From NCBI GenBank assembly GCA_018824305.1, contig JAHJGM010000041.1, forward strand, positions 1-60,133: a stretch of 60,133 nt of DNA, given 5' to 3'. A program made the translations under genes and the position numbers. Each line of letters opens with the position of its first letter. Positions within the stretch are counted from its first letter, which is position 1. This document shows, piece by piece, positions 25,059-34,033 of the stretch. The notes under the pieces were generated by a model. It made no database searches. It worked only from the letters and a program-made list of their open reading frames with translations, and was not told where the DNA came from. Source of the DNA: a bacterium (GTDB lineage: Bacteria; Campylobacterota; Campylobacteria; Campylobacterales; Sulfurimonadaceae).

Positions 25059-27416
25059 TTAGTTTTTTTGCAAGACTGCTTCTACATCTTCTAAAGACAT
25101 AGGCTTGTAGTAATAATACCCCTGTATCGAATCGATCCCGCAAAGATTTAAAAATTCAAGTTCATCATACGTCTCAACGCCCTCTGCGATCACTTCTATC
25201 CGTAATCCTTTTGCAAGAGCGATGATAGTCTGAACTATGGTCTGATTTTTTTGTTCACCCATAATGCTCTGAATAAAAGATTGGTCGATCTTCAATTTGT
25301 TTATAGGAAGATTTTTTAGATATGACATAGAAGAGTATCCTGTTCCAAAATCATCTAAAGATATATGAAAACCTTTATCTCTCAACTTTTCTAAAAGGAG
25401 TATGATCTTCTCAGGATTTTCCAAGATCGAGCTCTCCGTTATCTCGATCTCTATCCACTTCGGATCGCACTTCGTCTCCTCTAAAAGATTTTCCAAAATC
25501 ATTAAAAAATCAGGGTGTATAAGCTGACGCGCTGAGACATTCACCGATATTCGCCCGTTTAAAAGCCCCAAAGCCGACCATTTCACAGCCAGCTTAAAAC
25601 ACTCGTTCAAAACAAATCTGCCTATATCAAATATCAAACTGGACTCTTCGGCAATAGGTATGAAAACAGCAGGTGAAATAGTTTCTTCGGGCGTGAACCA
25701 GCGGATAAGCGCTTCGGCACCTATTATTTTTTCTGTTTTAGAATCTACCTGCGGTTGAAAATAGACGGTAAGCTCATCAGAGGTAAGGGCTTTTTTCAGA
25801 TTTGTCATGATAGTGGTTCTATAGAGAGTATTTTTTGTCATATCCGCATCATAAAAACTAAAAGTGTTTTTGCCTATTTTTTTTGCATGATACATCGCCG
25901 TATCGGACTTTTGCAGTAGTTCTTCATAACTTCTTGCATCATCGGGATAAAGAGCGATACCGATGCTGGCTGTGATATATATATCTATATTTAAGACGCT
26001 CAGAGGATGATTTAAATGCATTATCAGATTTTCGATCGACTCTTTGATACCGTTTTTGTCTTCACGGCATTTTAAGATGATGACAAACTCATCACCGCCC
26101 GTACGGACAATAAAAGCATCTTTTGGAAATACGGACTGAAGCATAGATTTGATTTGAATAAGCAGCTGATCGCCAAATGCATGGCCGTAAGAATCATTGA
26201 TCTCTTTAAAAGCATCAAGGTCAATAAACATGAACGCAAAAGGAGCAGGTTCAAGGCTCATCGCTTTCGTATATTCCATCAGACTCAGATTATTTGGCAG
26301 TCCCGTTAGGATGTCATGATGTGCGGTGTAATCATAACGCTCTTTTTCACTCTTTAGCTGTTTCTGATCAGCCTTTTGCTGGGTAATATCGCGTGATATT
26401 CCAAAAAGACCGAAAAGTTCGCCATCACTGTTTTTTATAGGACCTTTTGTCACTAAAAACATTTTTTCTTCGCCGTTTGCCGTGATCAGATCCTCTTCAT
26501 GGCTTTGAACGCTCCCGCTTTCAATGATCTGGTTATCTAGTTTTTTAATCTCCATTGCAGCTTGCGAAGAAAAGACAAACTCATCGGTACGGCCTATCAC
26601 TTTATCAGCTGGTATACCCACCGCATTTGCCGCACCTTCATTAAATAAAAGATATTTTCCCTCCAGGTCTTTAACAAAGATAGCATCGGGCGAGCTGTTT
26701 ACGATGGTGTTAAGAAAAGTGTTATATCTATCTATCTCCTGTTGTGCATTTCTTTGCTCCGTTATATCTTGTATAACCCCTTGCACTTTAATGACTTTTT
26801 CTGCCCTCATAAGGGGAGCACCGATATTCCTAATCCATTTGTGAATACCCGATCTGGTGATGATCTCCAATTGGAGATCAAAAGGAACCCCTCTTTCCAT
26901 GATATCGTCGATCGCTTTTTCGATTATGGGACGTGATTTCGGAGCGTAAAAACCTAAAGCTTTTTCAAGATCGATAGATTCATCTGGCGGAACTTCATGC
27001 ATAAAGGCCAACTCATCCGTCCATTTTCCCTGTAATGTAGATGTATCAAAGCTCCATCCGCCTATTTTTGCGATGTGATTAGTCTGAGAAAGCAACTGAT
27101 CTTTTGCTCGAAGGGATGCTTGAAGTCTGTTTTGTTCATAGAGATTTTGTTTATATTCAGTAAACTGTCTGTGTAAAAACCGATATGTCAGTATGAATAA
27201 TAAAAGAGTGGTAATAAAAATAAAAAACCAGCCCTTATAGGTCTGAAGCAAACCAAGAGCGTGACTGTTCATGGAGATCATCTCTGCGACTCTGTCTGAA
27301 AAATAGATCCAGATCATTCCAAACAGAAGATAAGCCGCAGCGATGACAAATGCATTTTTAAAGACGACAGTCTCTTTAATATTGTCAATATGCTGATTAT
27401 CCATTAAACTTTTCAT
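25059..27416 (-). CDS. PAS-GGDEF-EAL c-di-GMP protein
   Basis: A 785-residue membrane protein that could both make and break c-di-GMP. Two helices lie at about 22-41 and 54-77. Two PAS domains follow (about 105-225 and 232-350; the second has ISRDITQQK at its end). The GGDEF domain (about 360-545) has GGDEF but no clear RxxD site. The EAL domain begins at 568 (EALIRW) and keeps all phosphodiesterase residues: Asn in SVNVSARQL, Glu in EITES, DDFGTGYS near 688, KIDQSF and EVIAEGVE. Phosphodiesterase activity is therefore likely. AGAGGG precedes the ATG. No partner genes. Confidence 0.92.
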   Translation of the reverse strand: MKSLMDNQHIDNIKETVVFKNAFVIAAAYLLFGMIWIYFSDRVAEMISMNSHALGLLQTYKGWFFIFITTLLLFILTYRFLHRQFTEYKQNLYEQNRLQASLRAKDQLLSQTNHIAKIGGWSFDTSTLQGKWTDELAFMHEVPPDESIDLEKALGFYAPKSRPIIEKAIDDIMERGVPFDLQLEIITRSGIHKWIRNIGAPLMRAEKVIKVQGVIQDITEQRNAQQEIDRYNTFLNTIVNSSPDAIFVKDLEGKYLLFNEGAANAVGIPADKVIGRTDEFVFSSQAAMEIKKLDNQIIESGSVQSHEEDLITANGEEKMFLVTKGPIKNSDGELFGLFGISRDITQQKADQKQLKSEKERYDYTAHHDILTGLPNNLSLMEYTKAMSLEPAPFAFMFIDLDAFKEINDSYGHAFGDQLLIQIKSMLQSVFPKDAFIVRTGGDEFVIILKCREDKNGIKESIENLIMHLNHPLSVLNIDIYITASIGIALYPDDARSYEELLQKSDTAMYHAKKIGKNTFSFYDADMTKNTLYRTTIMTNLKKALTSDELTVYFQPQVDSKTEKIIGAEALIRWFTPEETISPAVFIPIAEESSLIFDIGRFVLNECFKLAVKWSALGLLNGRISVNVSARQLIHPDFLMILENLLEETKCDPKWIEIEITESSILENPEKIILLLEKLRDKGFHISLDDFGTGYSSMSYLKNLPINKLKIDQSFIQSIMGEQKNQTIVQTIIALAKGLRIEVIAEGVETYDELEFLNLCGIDSIQGYYYYKPMSLEDVEAVLQKN

Positions 27417-27506
27417 CGACTACCCTCTATCTCATTTAGCAATGAGTCAATTGTAACTTATATCATATAAAATAGAGTGTAAATGAATCGTTTAATTTTT
27501 TTTTGG

Positions 27507-28769
27507 TTACAAAAGCCCCAAAAGTGCCGTTAACAGCACAGGCGGGGTTATGATGAGTCCTACTTTCATATACTCGCCCCATGTGATCTTCACACCTTTT
27601 TTAGCTAATACATGTAACCATAAAAGTGTCGCAAGCGAACCGATAGGCGTCATCTTCGGTCCTAAATTCGAACCTAAGATATTTGCATAAGCCAATGCTT
27701 CATTTCCGACATATCCTACTTGGTTTATAGAGATATCCATAAGCATAATGGTCGGCATATTGTTCATGATAGAGCTTATGACCGCCGATAGGAATCCCGT
27801 TCCTATGATTGCAACCGCGTCTCCGTGTTTCATCAGTTCAGATATCCAAGAAGCGATGATCTCCGTGATCCCTGCATTTTTAAGCCCGTAGACGACTACG
27901 TAAAGTCCGATGGAAAACCATACGACCTGCCAAGGTGCGGCTTTGATGGTCATCAGAGGTTTTACGGCTTTGTAGTGGTTTGCTATGAGTAGAAAAAGTA
28001 TCGCTCCGCCAAGGGCAAAAAGTGAGACCGGCAGATGATATCTGTCTCCTACAAAATACCCGACCATCAAAAAAAGAAGAAAAAACCACGAAAGTTTAAA
28101 CATCGTCATATTTTTGATGACCGACTCCGGTGTCGCAAGAGTCGAGATATCGATGTGCTTTGGTATGTCATTTTTAAAATATATCCACAGCACCGCCACA
28201 GAAGCAAAGATGCTCAACAGGTTTGGCAGGAACATATTTTTTGCATATTCACTAAAGCCTATATGAAAGTATCCTGCCGTGACGATGTTGGTCAGGTTAG
28301 AGATGACAAGCGGATTTGACGCACTGTCACCGATGAAACCTCCTGCCATCAAAAATGCAAAAACAGGGACGGGTTTCATCTTGAGATGTTTCATCTTTGC
28401 CAAAAGAATCGGGGTCAAGATAAGTGCCGCTCCGTCATTTGCAAAAAATGCAGCAACAACTGCACCTAAAAGCAAGATATAAACAAACATCAGATGACCG
28501 TTCCCGCCGCTGAGTCTGGCCATCTTCAGTGCCGCATATTCGAAAAAACCTATCTCATCAAGAACCATAGAAAGGATGATGATACCGATAAATGCCAAAG
28601 TGGCGTCCCAGACGATGTTTGTCACAACAAAAACATCGTTTAGACTAACAACTCCCAAAATAACGCTGACTAGTGCACCAATGACTGCAGTGGTACCTAT
28701 CTGCAAACCTCTTGGCTGCCAGATGATAAAGAGAAGCGTTATTAAAAAGAGTGTGCTGGCTAGCAGCAT
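27507..28769 (-). CDS. arsB: arsenite efflux transporter
   Basis: A 420-residue membrane transporter of the ArsB/NhaD superfamily with about eleven helices. The N-terminus (FIIWQPRG), FANDGAALILTPILLA, the GDSASNPLVISNLTN segment and MNNMPTIMLMDISI with NILGSNLGPKMTPIGSLATLLW are hallmarks of ArsB. It exports arsenite or antimonite, driven by the proton-motive force. No arsA ATPase is present. It overlaps the Cys-rich small gene by ten bases and is transcribed away from arsR, across the operator at 29080-29097. Confidence 0.92.
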   Translation of the reverse strand: MLLASTLFLITLLFIIWQPRGLQIGTTAVIGALVSVILGVVSLNDVFVVTNIVWDATLAFIGIIILSMVLDEIGFFEYAALKMARLSGGNGHLMFVYILLLGAVVAAFFANDGAALILTPILLAKMKHLKMKPVPVFAFLMAGGFIGDSASNPLVISNLTNIVTAGYFHIGFSEYAKNMFLPNLLSIFASVAVLWIYFKNDIPKHIDISTLATPESVIKNMTMFKLSWFFLLFLMVGYFVGDRYHLPVSLFALGGAILFLLIANHYKAVKPLMTIKAAPWQVVWFSIGLYVVVYGLKNAGITEIIASWISELMKHGDAVAIIGTGFLSAVISSIMNNMPTIMLMDISINQVGYVGNEALAYANILGSNLGPKMTPIGSLATLLWLHVLAKKGVKITWGEYMKVGLIITPPVLLTALLGLL

Positions 28770-29026
28770 TGTGAATTTATCACTTTAGATTTTGCCAAAG
28801 CTTCTTCGATCTCTTCTTTTAAAATATCTCCGCTGAGAGTCAGATTCACATCCCCGTCTTCTCCGCTTACTTCCATATTTTTTATCTTTTTCTTTGTCTC
28901 ATCGCTCATACACTCACACTTGCCGCTCTGGCAGTTTTGAACCATTGCCACGACATTTTCTTTTTTCACTTCGCCCGTAAATGAGATATTTACACCGTTT
29001 TTCAAACTGTTTACTGTTTTTTGCAT
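28760..29026 (-). CDS. small Cys-rich protein of the arsenic operon
   Basis: An 88-residue soluble protein without a family I can name. Six cysteines stand out: three in NCQSGKCECMS (residues about 31-40), none in the helical middle, and a C-terminal QCC pair. It is made upstream of and coupled to arsB, under the ArsR operator. Position and cysteine pattern suggest an arsenite-binding or delivery protein with a role like ArsD, but it shows no ArsD sequence signature. Good start ATG with an upstream AGGA. Confidence 0.7.
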   Translation of the reverse strand: MQKTVNSLKNGVNISFTGEVKKENVVAMVQNCQSGKCECMSDETKKKIKNMEVSGEDGDVNLTLSGDILKEEIEEALAKSKVINSQCC

Positions 29027-29079
29027 CTTTTATCCTTTATTTATCTATTAGCAAAACTATAGCATCTTTTCATCAATAA

Positions 29080-29097
29080 ATCAATATATCTTGATAT
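29080..29097. promoter_or_regulatory. ArsR operator between arsR and the arsB operon
   Basis: ATCAATATATCTTGATAT is an inverted repeat (ATCAA/TTGAT) lying between two divergent extended -10 elements: TATAAT at 29111-29116 for arsR, and TATAGT on the minus strand near 29063-29058 for the small gene and arsB. It is identical to the reverse complement of 6671-6688 at arsC. A repressor bound here would control both directions. Confidence 0.8.
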
Positions 29098-29110
29098 TTA
29101 AAAACTGTGC

Positions 29111-29116
29111 TATAAT
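29111..29116 (+). promoter_or_regulatory. arsR -10 element, probably leaderless mRNA
   Basis: TATAAT preceded by TGTGC gives an extended -10. The arsR ATG at 29123 starts only six bases downstream, so the transcript should begin at the start codon. No ribosome binding site is present. Confidence 0.6.
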
Positions 29117-29122
29117 TTTTGA

Positions 29123-29452
29123 ATGGAAATATTTTTACAAACAGTATCGGCACTCAATGATGAAACTCGCATAAAGCTACTGCGTTTTATAGATGAAAAC
29201 GGAGCGATGTGCGTCTGTGATCTGCAAGAATCATTTGATATGATCCAGTCACGTCTCTCCCGCCATCTCAAGATCTTAAAAGATGCGGGTTTTTTGCGGG
29301 TAGACAGGCGCGGGACTTGGGCTTATTATTCTGTCAGGATGCCTTTGGACAGATTTCGTACAGAGGCTTTAAATGAGATAAAGACTCTGGATATCAAACT
29401 GCCCAAATTCATCAAATTCTCTTCTAATGATGCAGGATGTGCCATTAAATGA
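29123..29452 (+). CDS. arsR: ArsR-family arsenic-sensing repressor
   Basis: A 109-residue winged-helix repressor that leaves DNA when it binds arsenite. The metal site is CVCDL (Cys30, Cys32) at the start of the DNA-binding helix, as in classic ArsR, and a third cysteine lies near the C-terminus (Cys106). The recognition helix is in SQSRLSRHLKILKDAG (MIQSRLSRHLKILK). The product is encoded divergently from arsB. It overlaps the following yihY gene by four bases (ATGA). The same operator occurs at arsC. Confidence 0.92.
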   Translation: MEIFLQTVSALNDETRIKLLRFIDENGAMCVCDLQESFDMIQSRLSRHLKILKDAGFLRVDRRGTWAYYSVRMPLDRFRTEALNEIKTLDIKLPKFIKFSSNDAGCAIK

Positions 29453-30312
29453 ACAAAGAGCTAAAGCATTTACTGTATGAGATAAAGAGTATTGTCTTAG
29501 GATTTGTAGATAAAGAGCTCACCCTCTTTGCCGCAAGTCTTAGCTTCTATACCATCTTTACCATCATCCCTCTTTTAATGATCGTGATGACGCTCATCAC
29601 CTCCCTTCCCAATTTCAGTGAACATTATGAGACTATAAAAAGTTTTATCTTCTCAAATCTCATGCCCGTCAACTCGCAAGCGATCATGGGCTATATAGAC
29701 GGATTCTTAAAAAACTCGGTAAAAATGGGCGTCATCGGATTTGCCAGCGTCATCGTAGCTTCAATGCTCTTTTTTCAAAACTTCGAGTACATCGCAAACC
29801 GCATCTTTCACGCGCAAAAAAGAACTGTCTGGGAATCACTTACGACATACTGGACACTTATCACACTCACACCCATAGCTCTTGGCGTATCATTTTACCT
29901 CTCGGGAAAACTTGCTCTCATAGTAGATGAGAGCATCCTCTCTGGCTGGATCAATATCATCAAAGTATTCCCTTACCTCATTATCTGGGCACTTTTCTTT
30001 CTTATCTACCAGATAGCCGCGAATATCAAGATAGAACCAAAAGCATCGCTTGCTGCCTCATTTATCACATCGACGATCTTTTCAATAGCCAAATCCTCGT
30101 TTATCTATTACGTCGTTTACAACAAGACGTATACAACGATGTACGGTTCTTTTGCTATGGTGATATTTCTGTTTTTCTGGATATACGTCTCTTGGATCAT
30201 CTTTATCTACGGCATGAAACTATGCTACATTTTGCATCGCGTATATCAGGAAAAAAAAGCTGTAAAGCCAAAGAAGATAAAAGACTCTCCTGTACAAAAC
30301 AGCCAAGAGTGA
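29449..30312 (+). CDS. yihY: YihY/BrkB-type membrane protein
   Basis: A 287-residue inner-membrane protein with about six helices, of the UPF0761/YihY family (once called ribonuclease BN, a name now known to be wrong). Signature regions are LTLFAASLSFYTIFTIIPLLMIV near the start and YGSFAMVIFLFFWIYVSWIIFIYG near the end. Function is unclear; a transport or envelope role is suspected. It is coupled to arsR by an ATGA overlap. Its last 93 bases, coding a charged tail (EKKAVKPKKIKDS), overlap the 3' end of the convergent comEC gene, an unusually long overlap. Confidence 0.85.
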   Translation: MNKELKHLLYEIKSIVLGFVDKELTLFAASLSFYTIFTIIPLLMIVMTLITSLPNFSEHYETIKSFIFSNLMPVNSQAIMGYIDGFLKNSVKMGVIGFASVIVASMLFFQNFEYIANRIFHAQKRTVWESLTTYWTLITLTPIALGVSFYLSGKLALIVDESILSGWINIIKVFPYLIIWALFFLIYQIAANIKIEPKASLAASFITSTIFSIAKSSFIYYVVYNKTYTTMYGSFAMVIFLFFWIYVSWIIFIYGMKLCYILHRVYQEKKAVKPKKIKDSPVQNSQE

Positions 30313-31476
30313 AACTCCTACATGTAAGTAAAAGAAAACTCCGTTTACATGTAAGTGTGAAGGATTTTCTCCAAGGGACAACAACTGCAAAAGCGATCCG
30401 TCAAACAACCCTCCAAAACCCATACCGTGCAAGATAATGCTCAGCGGATAAAAAAGTGTAAAGAGTGTCGTCCACACAATCGAGAGCGGATGCCAAGGTG
30501 AAAAAATTCCGAAGATGTAAAGAGAAAACGGCAGCATCGCGATGTACACGAAGATCGGCAGAAGCAAAAAGAGCATGACTTTTTTCATCCCGCCAAGATG
30601 GATCATAAACAAAAAAATATAAAAAACTCCGCTGACCGAGAGCCAAAACCCTATAGAAAAAAGAAGTTTCGGCATCAGAGCTATCAAAAGAAGAACCGTC
30701 AGCAAAAGTGTCTGCATAGAGATCACTTTTAGACCTCTGTCATACAGAAAGTATCCTACTATAAGCATCGCAAACGACCTAAGAAGCGAAGGAGTGAAAT
30801 CCAAAAACCAGACATACAGAAATAAAAACAGAGCGACTATCATAAACAGATCGCGAGAGCCGAATCTATAGGGAAAATATCTCATTTGAAACGGCTTGTA
30901 CAAAATCCCAAATAGAAAAAACAAAACTGCACTGAGCACTCCAAGATGAAATCCGCTGATCGCCATCAGATGACTTATCCCAAGTGATGAGAGCTTTTGT
31001 CGCAACGCTTTATCTTGCGGTGCGGCAGTGTAAAGCGCCTTATATATCGTGGCTATATCACTGTTTTGATGCTGCACGGAGATAAGGGAGTTCAGTTTTG
31101 TTTTAAAACCGTTCTCATCCTCTACATGTAAGATCTTGCTTTTTGCATAAAACCCTTTGAGATACCCCAAAAAATCAAGTTTATTCAGTGTCAATACCGC
31201 TGTTATCTTTTTACCCGTAAGATCACCGATATACAACCCTTTTGCTGTGTAAATGAGTGTATCGTCGCAGTTGAGCTTTAAGATATAGTAGCTGTGAGAA
31301 TTTTTACTTTTTTCATACTGGTTTATGACCTTACATGTAAGCGTTGCATTCTCATTGGAAGCGAGTTTTTTATAGAAGAAAAAATGGATGGAAAGTGAGA
31401 TTAAAAAGAGTACAAAGAAAAGAAGTAAAGCGTAAAGATAGTCGCGTCCGTTTAAAAGCTGTGGACGCTCTATCAT
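30220..31476 (-). CDS. comEC: ComEC/Rec2 DNA-uptake channel
   Basis: A 418-residue polytopic membrane protein. The N-terminal part (about 1-135) has a membrane helix and an OB-fold-like region, and the competence domain (about 150-400) has the motif HLMAISGFHLGVLSAVLFF and FTPSLLRSFAMLIV. This is the channel for single-stranded DNA entry during natural transformation. The C-terminal metallo-beta-lactamase nuclease domain of longer ComEC proteins is absent; Campylobacterota ComEC are often short in this way. The 3' end overlaps yihY by 93 bases. It lies four bases after the dnaB gene. Confidence 0.88.
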   Translation of the reverse strand: MIERPQLLNGRDYLYALLLFFVLFLISLSIHFFFYKKLASNENATLTCKVINQYEKSKNSHSYYILKLNCDDTLIYTAKGLYIGDLTGKKITAVLTLNKLDFLGYLKGFYAKSKILHVEDENGFKTKLNSLISVQHQNSDIATIYKALYTAAPQDKALRQKLSSLGISHLMAISGFHLGVLSAVLFFLFGILYKPFQMRYFPYRFGSRDLFMIVALFLFLYVWFLDFTPSLLRSFAMLIVGYFLYDRGLKVISMQTLLLTVLLLIALMPKLLFSIGFWLSVSGVFYIFLFMIHLGGMKKVMLFLLLPIFVYIAMLPFSLYIFGIFSPWHPLSIVWTTLFTLFYPLSIILHGMGFGGLFDGSLLQLLSLGENPSHLHVNGVFFYLHVGVSLLAVLYRRVFYLLWLYSFFFLIYAMQNVA

Positions 31477-31479
31477 CGT

Positions 31480-32934
31480 TTAAAGGATAGACATCGATAT
31501 CGAGTCGTTACCGACATCTACACTTGCAGATCTTGTATCGACATTTTCAAAAACAGTCTCAATCCCTTTGCCATACGCCGGTGCATCCACAAAACGGGTA
31601 AGTTTTTTCTGAAACATCAGCTTCACATGTCCGGTCGGACCGTTACGCTGTTTACCGATAATGATCTCCGCTTCCTCTTCCTCTTTTTCTACATACGTCG
31701 ATGTAAACTCTTTACCGTCGGCTTTAGCAGCTTTTTCACGCTCTTTTTCCTCTTTGTAAAGGTAGACATCGTCACGGTATACAAAGAGGATGATATCGGC
31801 ATCCTGCTCGATAGAACCTGACTCACGGATATCGCTTAGCATCGGGCGTTTGTCGTTACGCGATTCCAAACCACGGTTGAGCTGGGAAAGCGCGATGATC
31901 GGGATACCAAGCTCACGAGCGAGCATCTTAAGGCCACGAGACATCTCACTGACCTCTAAGTGACGGTCTTTTCCGCCAGTACCGGCCATGATCTGCAAGT
32001 AATCTATGACGGCGACCTCTATCTCAGGATGCTGATTTTTGAGTTTTCTCAATTTTGAGCGAAGCTGATTGATGTTTATGGAACCTTGGTCATCCACAAA
32101 AAGTTTTGCCTTGTTCATATGATCTATGGCACCGGTCAATCTGCTCCACTCATCATCATTAAGATCCCCGACACGAAGCTTTTGTAAAAAGATCGATGTC
32201 TGGATACTCAGCAGTCTCAGCATCAACTGCTCAGCAGGCATCTCTAACGAGAAAAATGCGACACCTTTGCCCTTATTTATCAGGTTGTTAACCGTATTTA
32301 GGACAAAAGATGTCTTACCCATCGCAGGACGGGCAGCGATGATGACAAGGTCTCCCTTGCCAAATCCGGTCGTCATCTTATTAAGCTCGTTATACCCCGT
32401 ATCGACGCCGACAAGCGTGGAGTTTCCTCTTGCTTTCATCTCTTTGATGTATTCCATCGTGTCAAACGTCACGGTAGGAGAGTCTTTAAAGTCGCTAGTC
32501 TGTGAATCCTGCGTTATCTCGTAAAGTTTTTTCTCTACAAGGTTTACGACCTCATCAGCTGGCAGTTCCTCTTCAAGCGTAACACGCTTTATCTCTGTCG
32601 TAAGCGTTAAAAGGTGGCGTTTTAGCGACTTGTCTTTTATCTCATTCACATACGCTTTGATGTTTGCGATAGGATTTGCCGAAAGGATATCAAGCATAAT
32701 GCTCTCATCGAACTTCTTCTGTTTTGAAAGCTCTTTTTTGATGAATTCCTCATCTATCGGTTCATCTTTACGCGTAAGAGAAACCATCGCTTTGTAGATA
32801 TCCTGATGTGCAGGCAGATAAAAATCATCATACTTGAGCATAGACTCCAGCTCATCGAACTGACGCGGTTCAAAGATGATGGAACTGAGTATCGATTTTT
32901 CAAATGTCAGGTTATAGAGATTATTTTCAGTCAT
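31480..32934 (-). CDS. dnaB: replicative DNA helicase
   Basis: A 484-residue hexameric helicase that unwinds DNA ahead of the replication fork. The N-terminal domain (about 10-110) binds primase. The RecA-like domain has Walker A ([12 protein letters not shown]), Walker B ([10 protein letters not shown]) and the DnaB signature [16 protein letters not shown] with the arginine finger region downstream. The ATG at 32934 is chosen over an in-frame TTG at 32952; it overlaps the ispG stop by eight bases. No intein is present. Confidence 0.95.
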   Translation of the reverse strand: MTENNLYNLTFEKSILSSIIFEPRQFDELESMLKYDDFYLPAHQDIYKAMVSLTRKDEPIDEEFIKKELSKQKKFDESIMLDILSANPIANIKAYVNEIKDKSLKRHLLTLTTEIKRVTLEEELPADEVVNLVEKKLYEITQDSQTSDFKDSPTVTFDTMEYIKEMKARGNSTLVGVDTGYNELNKMTTGFGKGDLVIIAARPAMGKTSFVLNTVNNLINKGKGVAFFSLEMPAEQLMLRLLSIQTSIFLQKLRVGDLNDDEWSRLTGAIDHMNKAKLFVDDQGSININQLRSKLRKLKNQHPEIEVAVIDYLQIMAGTGGKDRHLEVSEMSRGLKMLARELGIPIIALSQLNRGLESRNDKRPMLSDIRESGSIEQDADIILFVYRDDVYLYKEEKEREKAAKADGKEFTSTYVEKEEEEAEIIIGKQRNGPTGHVKLMFQKKLTRFVDAPAYGKGIETVFENVDTRSASVDVGNDSISMSIL

Positions 32935-33985
32935 TGTTTGCCATCTTTTCAATTTCGTCTACAAAGCGGTCAACCAGCTTGTCTTCATCCAGATTTGCTA
33001 CAACCTCGCCTTTTACCATTACCAGTCCTTTTCCTTTTCCATACGCGATAGCCACGTCGGCATGCTGTGCTTCACCTATGGCATTTACCACACAACCCAT
33101 CACTGAGACGTTTAGAGGTGTCTTTATATGTGCAGTTCTTTTTTCTATCTCGCTCACCGCACTCACCAGATCAGCCTCGATACGCCCACATGTAGGACAA
33201 GAGATGATATTCAGACCATCGGGCGCTGCGCCGCTGTCTTTGAGAATGGCACGCCCTACTTTGATCTCTTCTTCCAGCTCTCCCGTGATAGAGACACGAA
33301 GCGTATCTCCTATCCCATCAAGCAACAATGCACCCAGACCTATGGCGCTTTTTACCGTCGCATGAAAGATAGTCCCGGCTTCTGTCACACCCAAGTGAAA
33401 CGGATAGTGGTTTTTCGGACGAAGCATCCTGTACGCATCGACCGTTCGACCAACATCGCTGGCTTTAAGTGATATCTTTATATCCTCAAATCCAAGGTCT
33501 TCTAAAAACTTTATATTATACTCAGCAGACGCTACCATCGCTTCAGCAGTAGGTCCGTACTTGTTGTCAAACTCTTTTTCCAAACTTCCAGCATTGACTC
33601 CGATGCGAATAGGAAGATTTCTTGCCTGACACGCTTTTACGACTTCTCGTACCTTCTCTTTTGAACCGATATTTCCCGGATTGATACGGATACAGTCCAC
33701 AACTTCAGCAGCCACCAAAGCCAGTTTATGGTTGAAGTGGATATCTGCTATGAGCGGCAGGGAGATACGCTCTTTGATCGCTTTTAATGCAAGTGCATCT
33801 TCCATGTCAGGCACGGCGACGCGCACAATGTCACACCCTGCAAAATGCAGACGGTTGATCTGCTCGACCGTCGCTTCTACGTCTCTTGTGTTTGAGTAAG
33901 TCATCGACTGCACGCTTATCGGCGCATCACCGCCGACTGCTACATTTCCGACATAAATTTTTTTAGTTTCATATCTTTTTATCAT
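32927..33985 (-). CDS. ispG: 4-hydroxy-3-methylbut-2-enyl diphosphate synthase
   Basis: A 352-residue iron-sulfur enzyme (GcpE) of the MEP isoprenoid pathway. It has the [13 protein letters not shown] and [12 protein letters not shown] regions of the TIM barrel and the cluster-binding cysteines in SCPTCGR and [11 protein letters not shown] at the C-terminal domain. It lacks the large insert of plant enzymes. It shares an operon with dnaB, whose start it overlaps. The 34-bp gap upstream of priA is short, so the two may share transcription. Confidence 0.95.
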   Translation of the reverse strand: MIKRYETKKIYVGNVAVGGDAPISVQSMTYSNTRDVEATVEQINRLHFAGCDIVRVAVPDMEDALALKAIKERISLPLIADIHFNHKLALVAAEVVDCIRINPGNIGSKEKVREVVKACQARNLPIRIGVNAGSLEKEFDNKYGPTAEAMVASAEYNIKFLEDLGFEDIKISLKASDVGRTVDAYRMLRPKNHYPFHLGVTEAGTIFHATVKSAIGLGALLLDGIGDTLRVSITGELEEEIKVGRAILKDSGAAPDGLNIISCPTCGRIEADLVSAVSEIEKRTAHIKTPLNVSVMGCVVNAIGEAQHADVAIAYGKGKGLVMVKGEVVANLDEDKLVDRFVDEIEKMANND

Positions 33986-34033
33986 AGAGATATGATATCT
34001 CTTTTGGTATAAAAAAATGCTTTGGGACTAACT

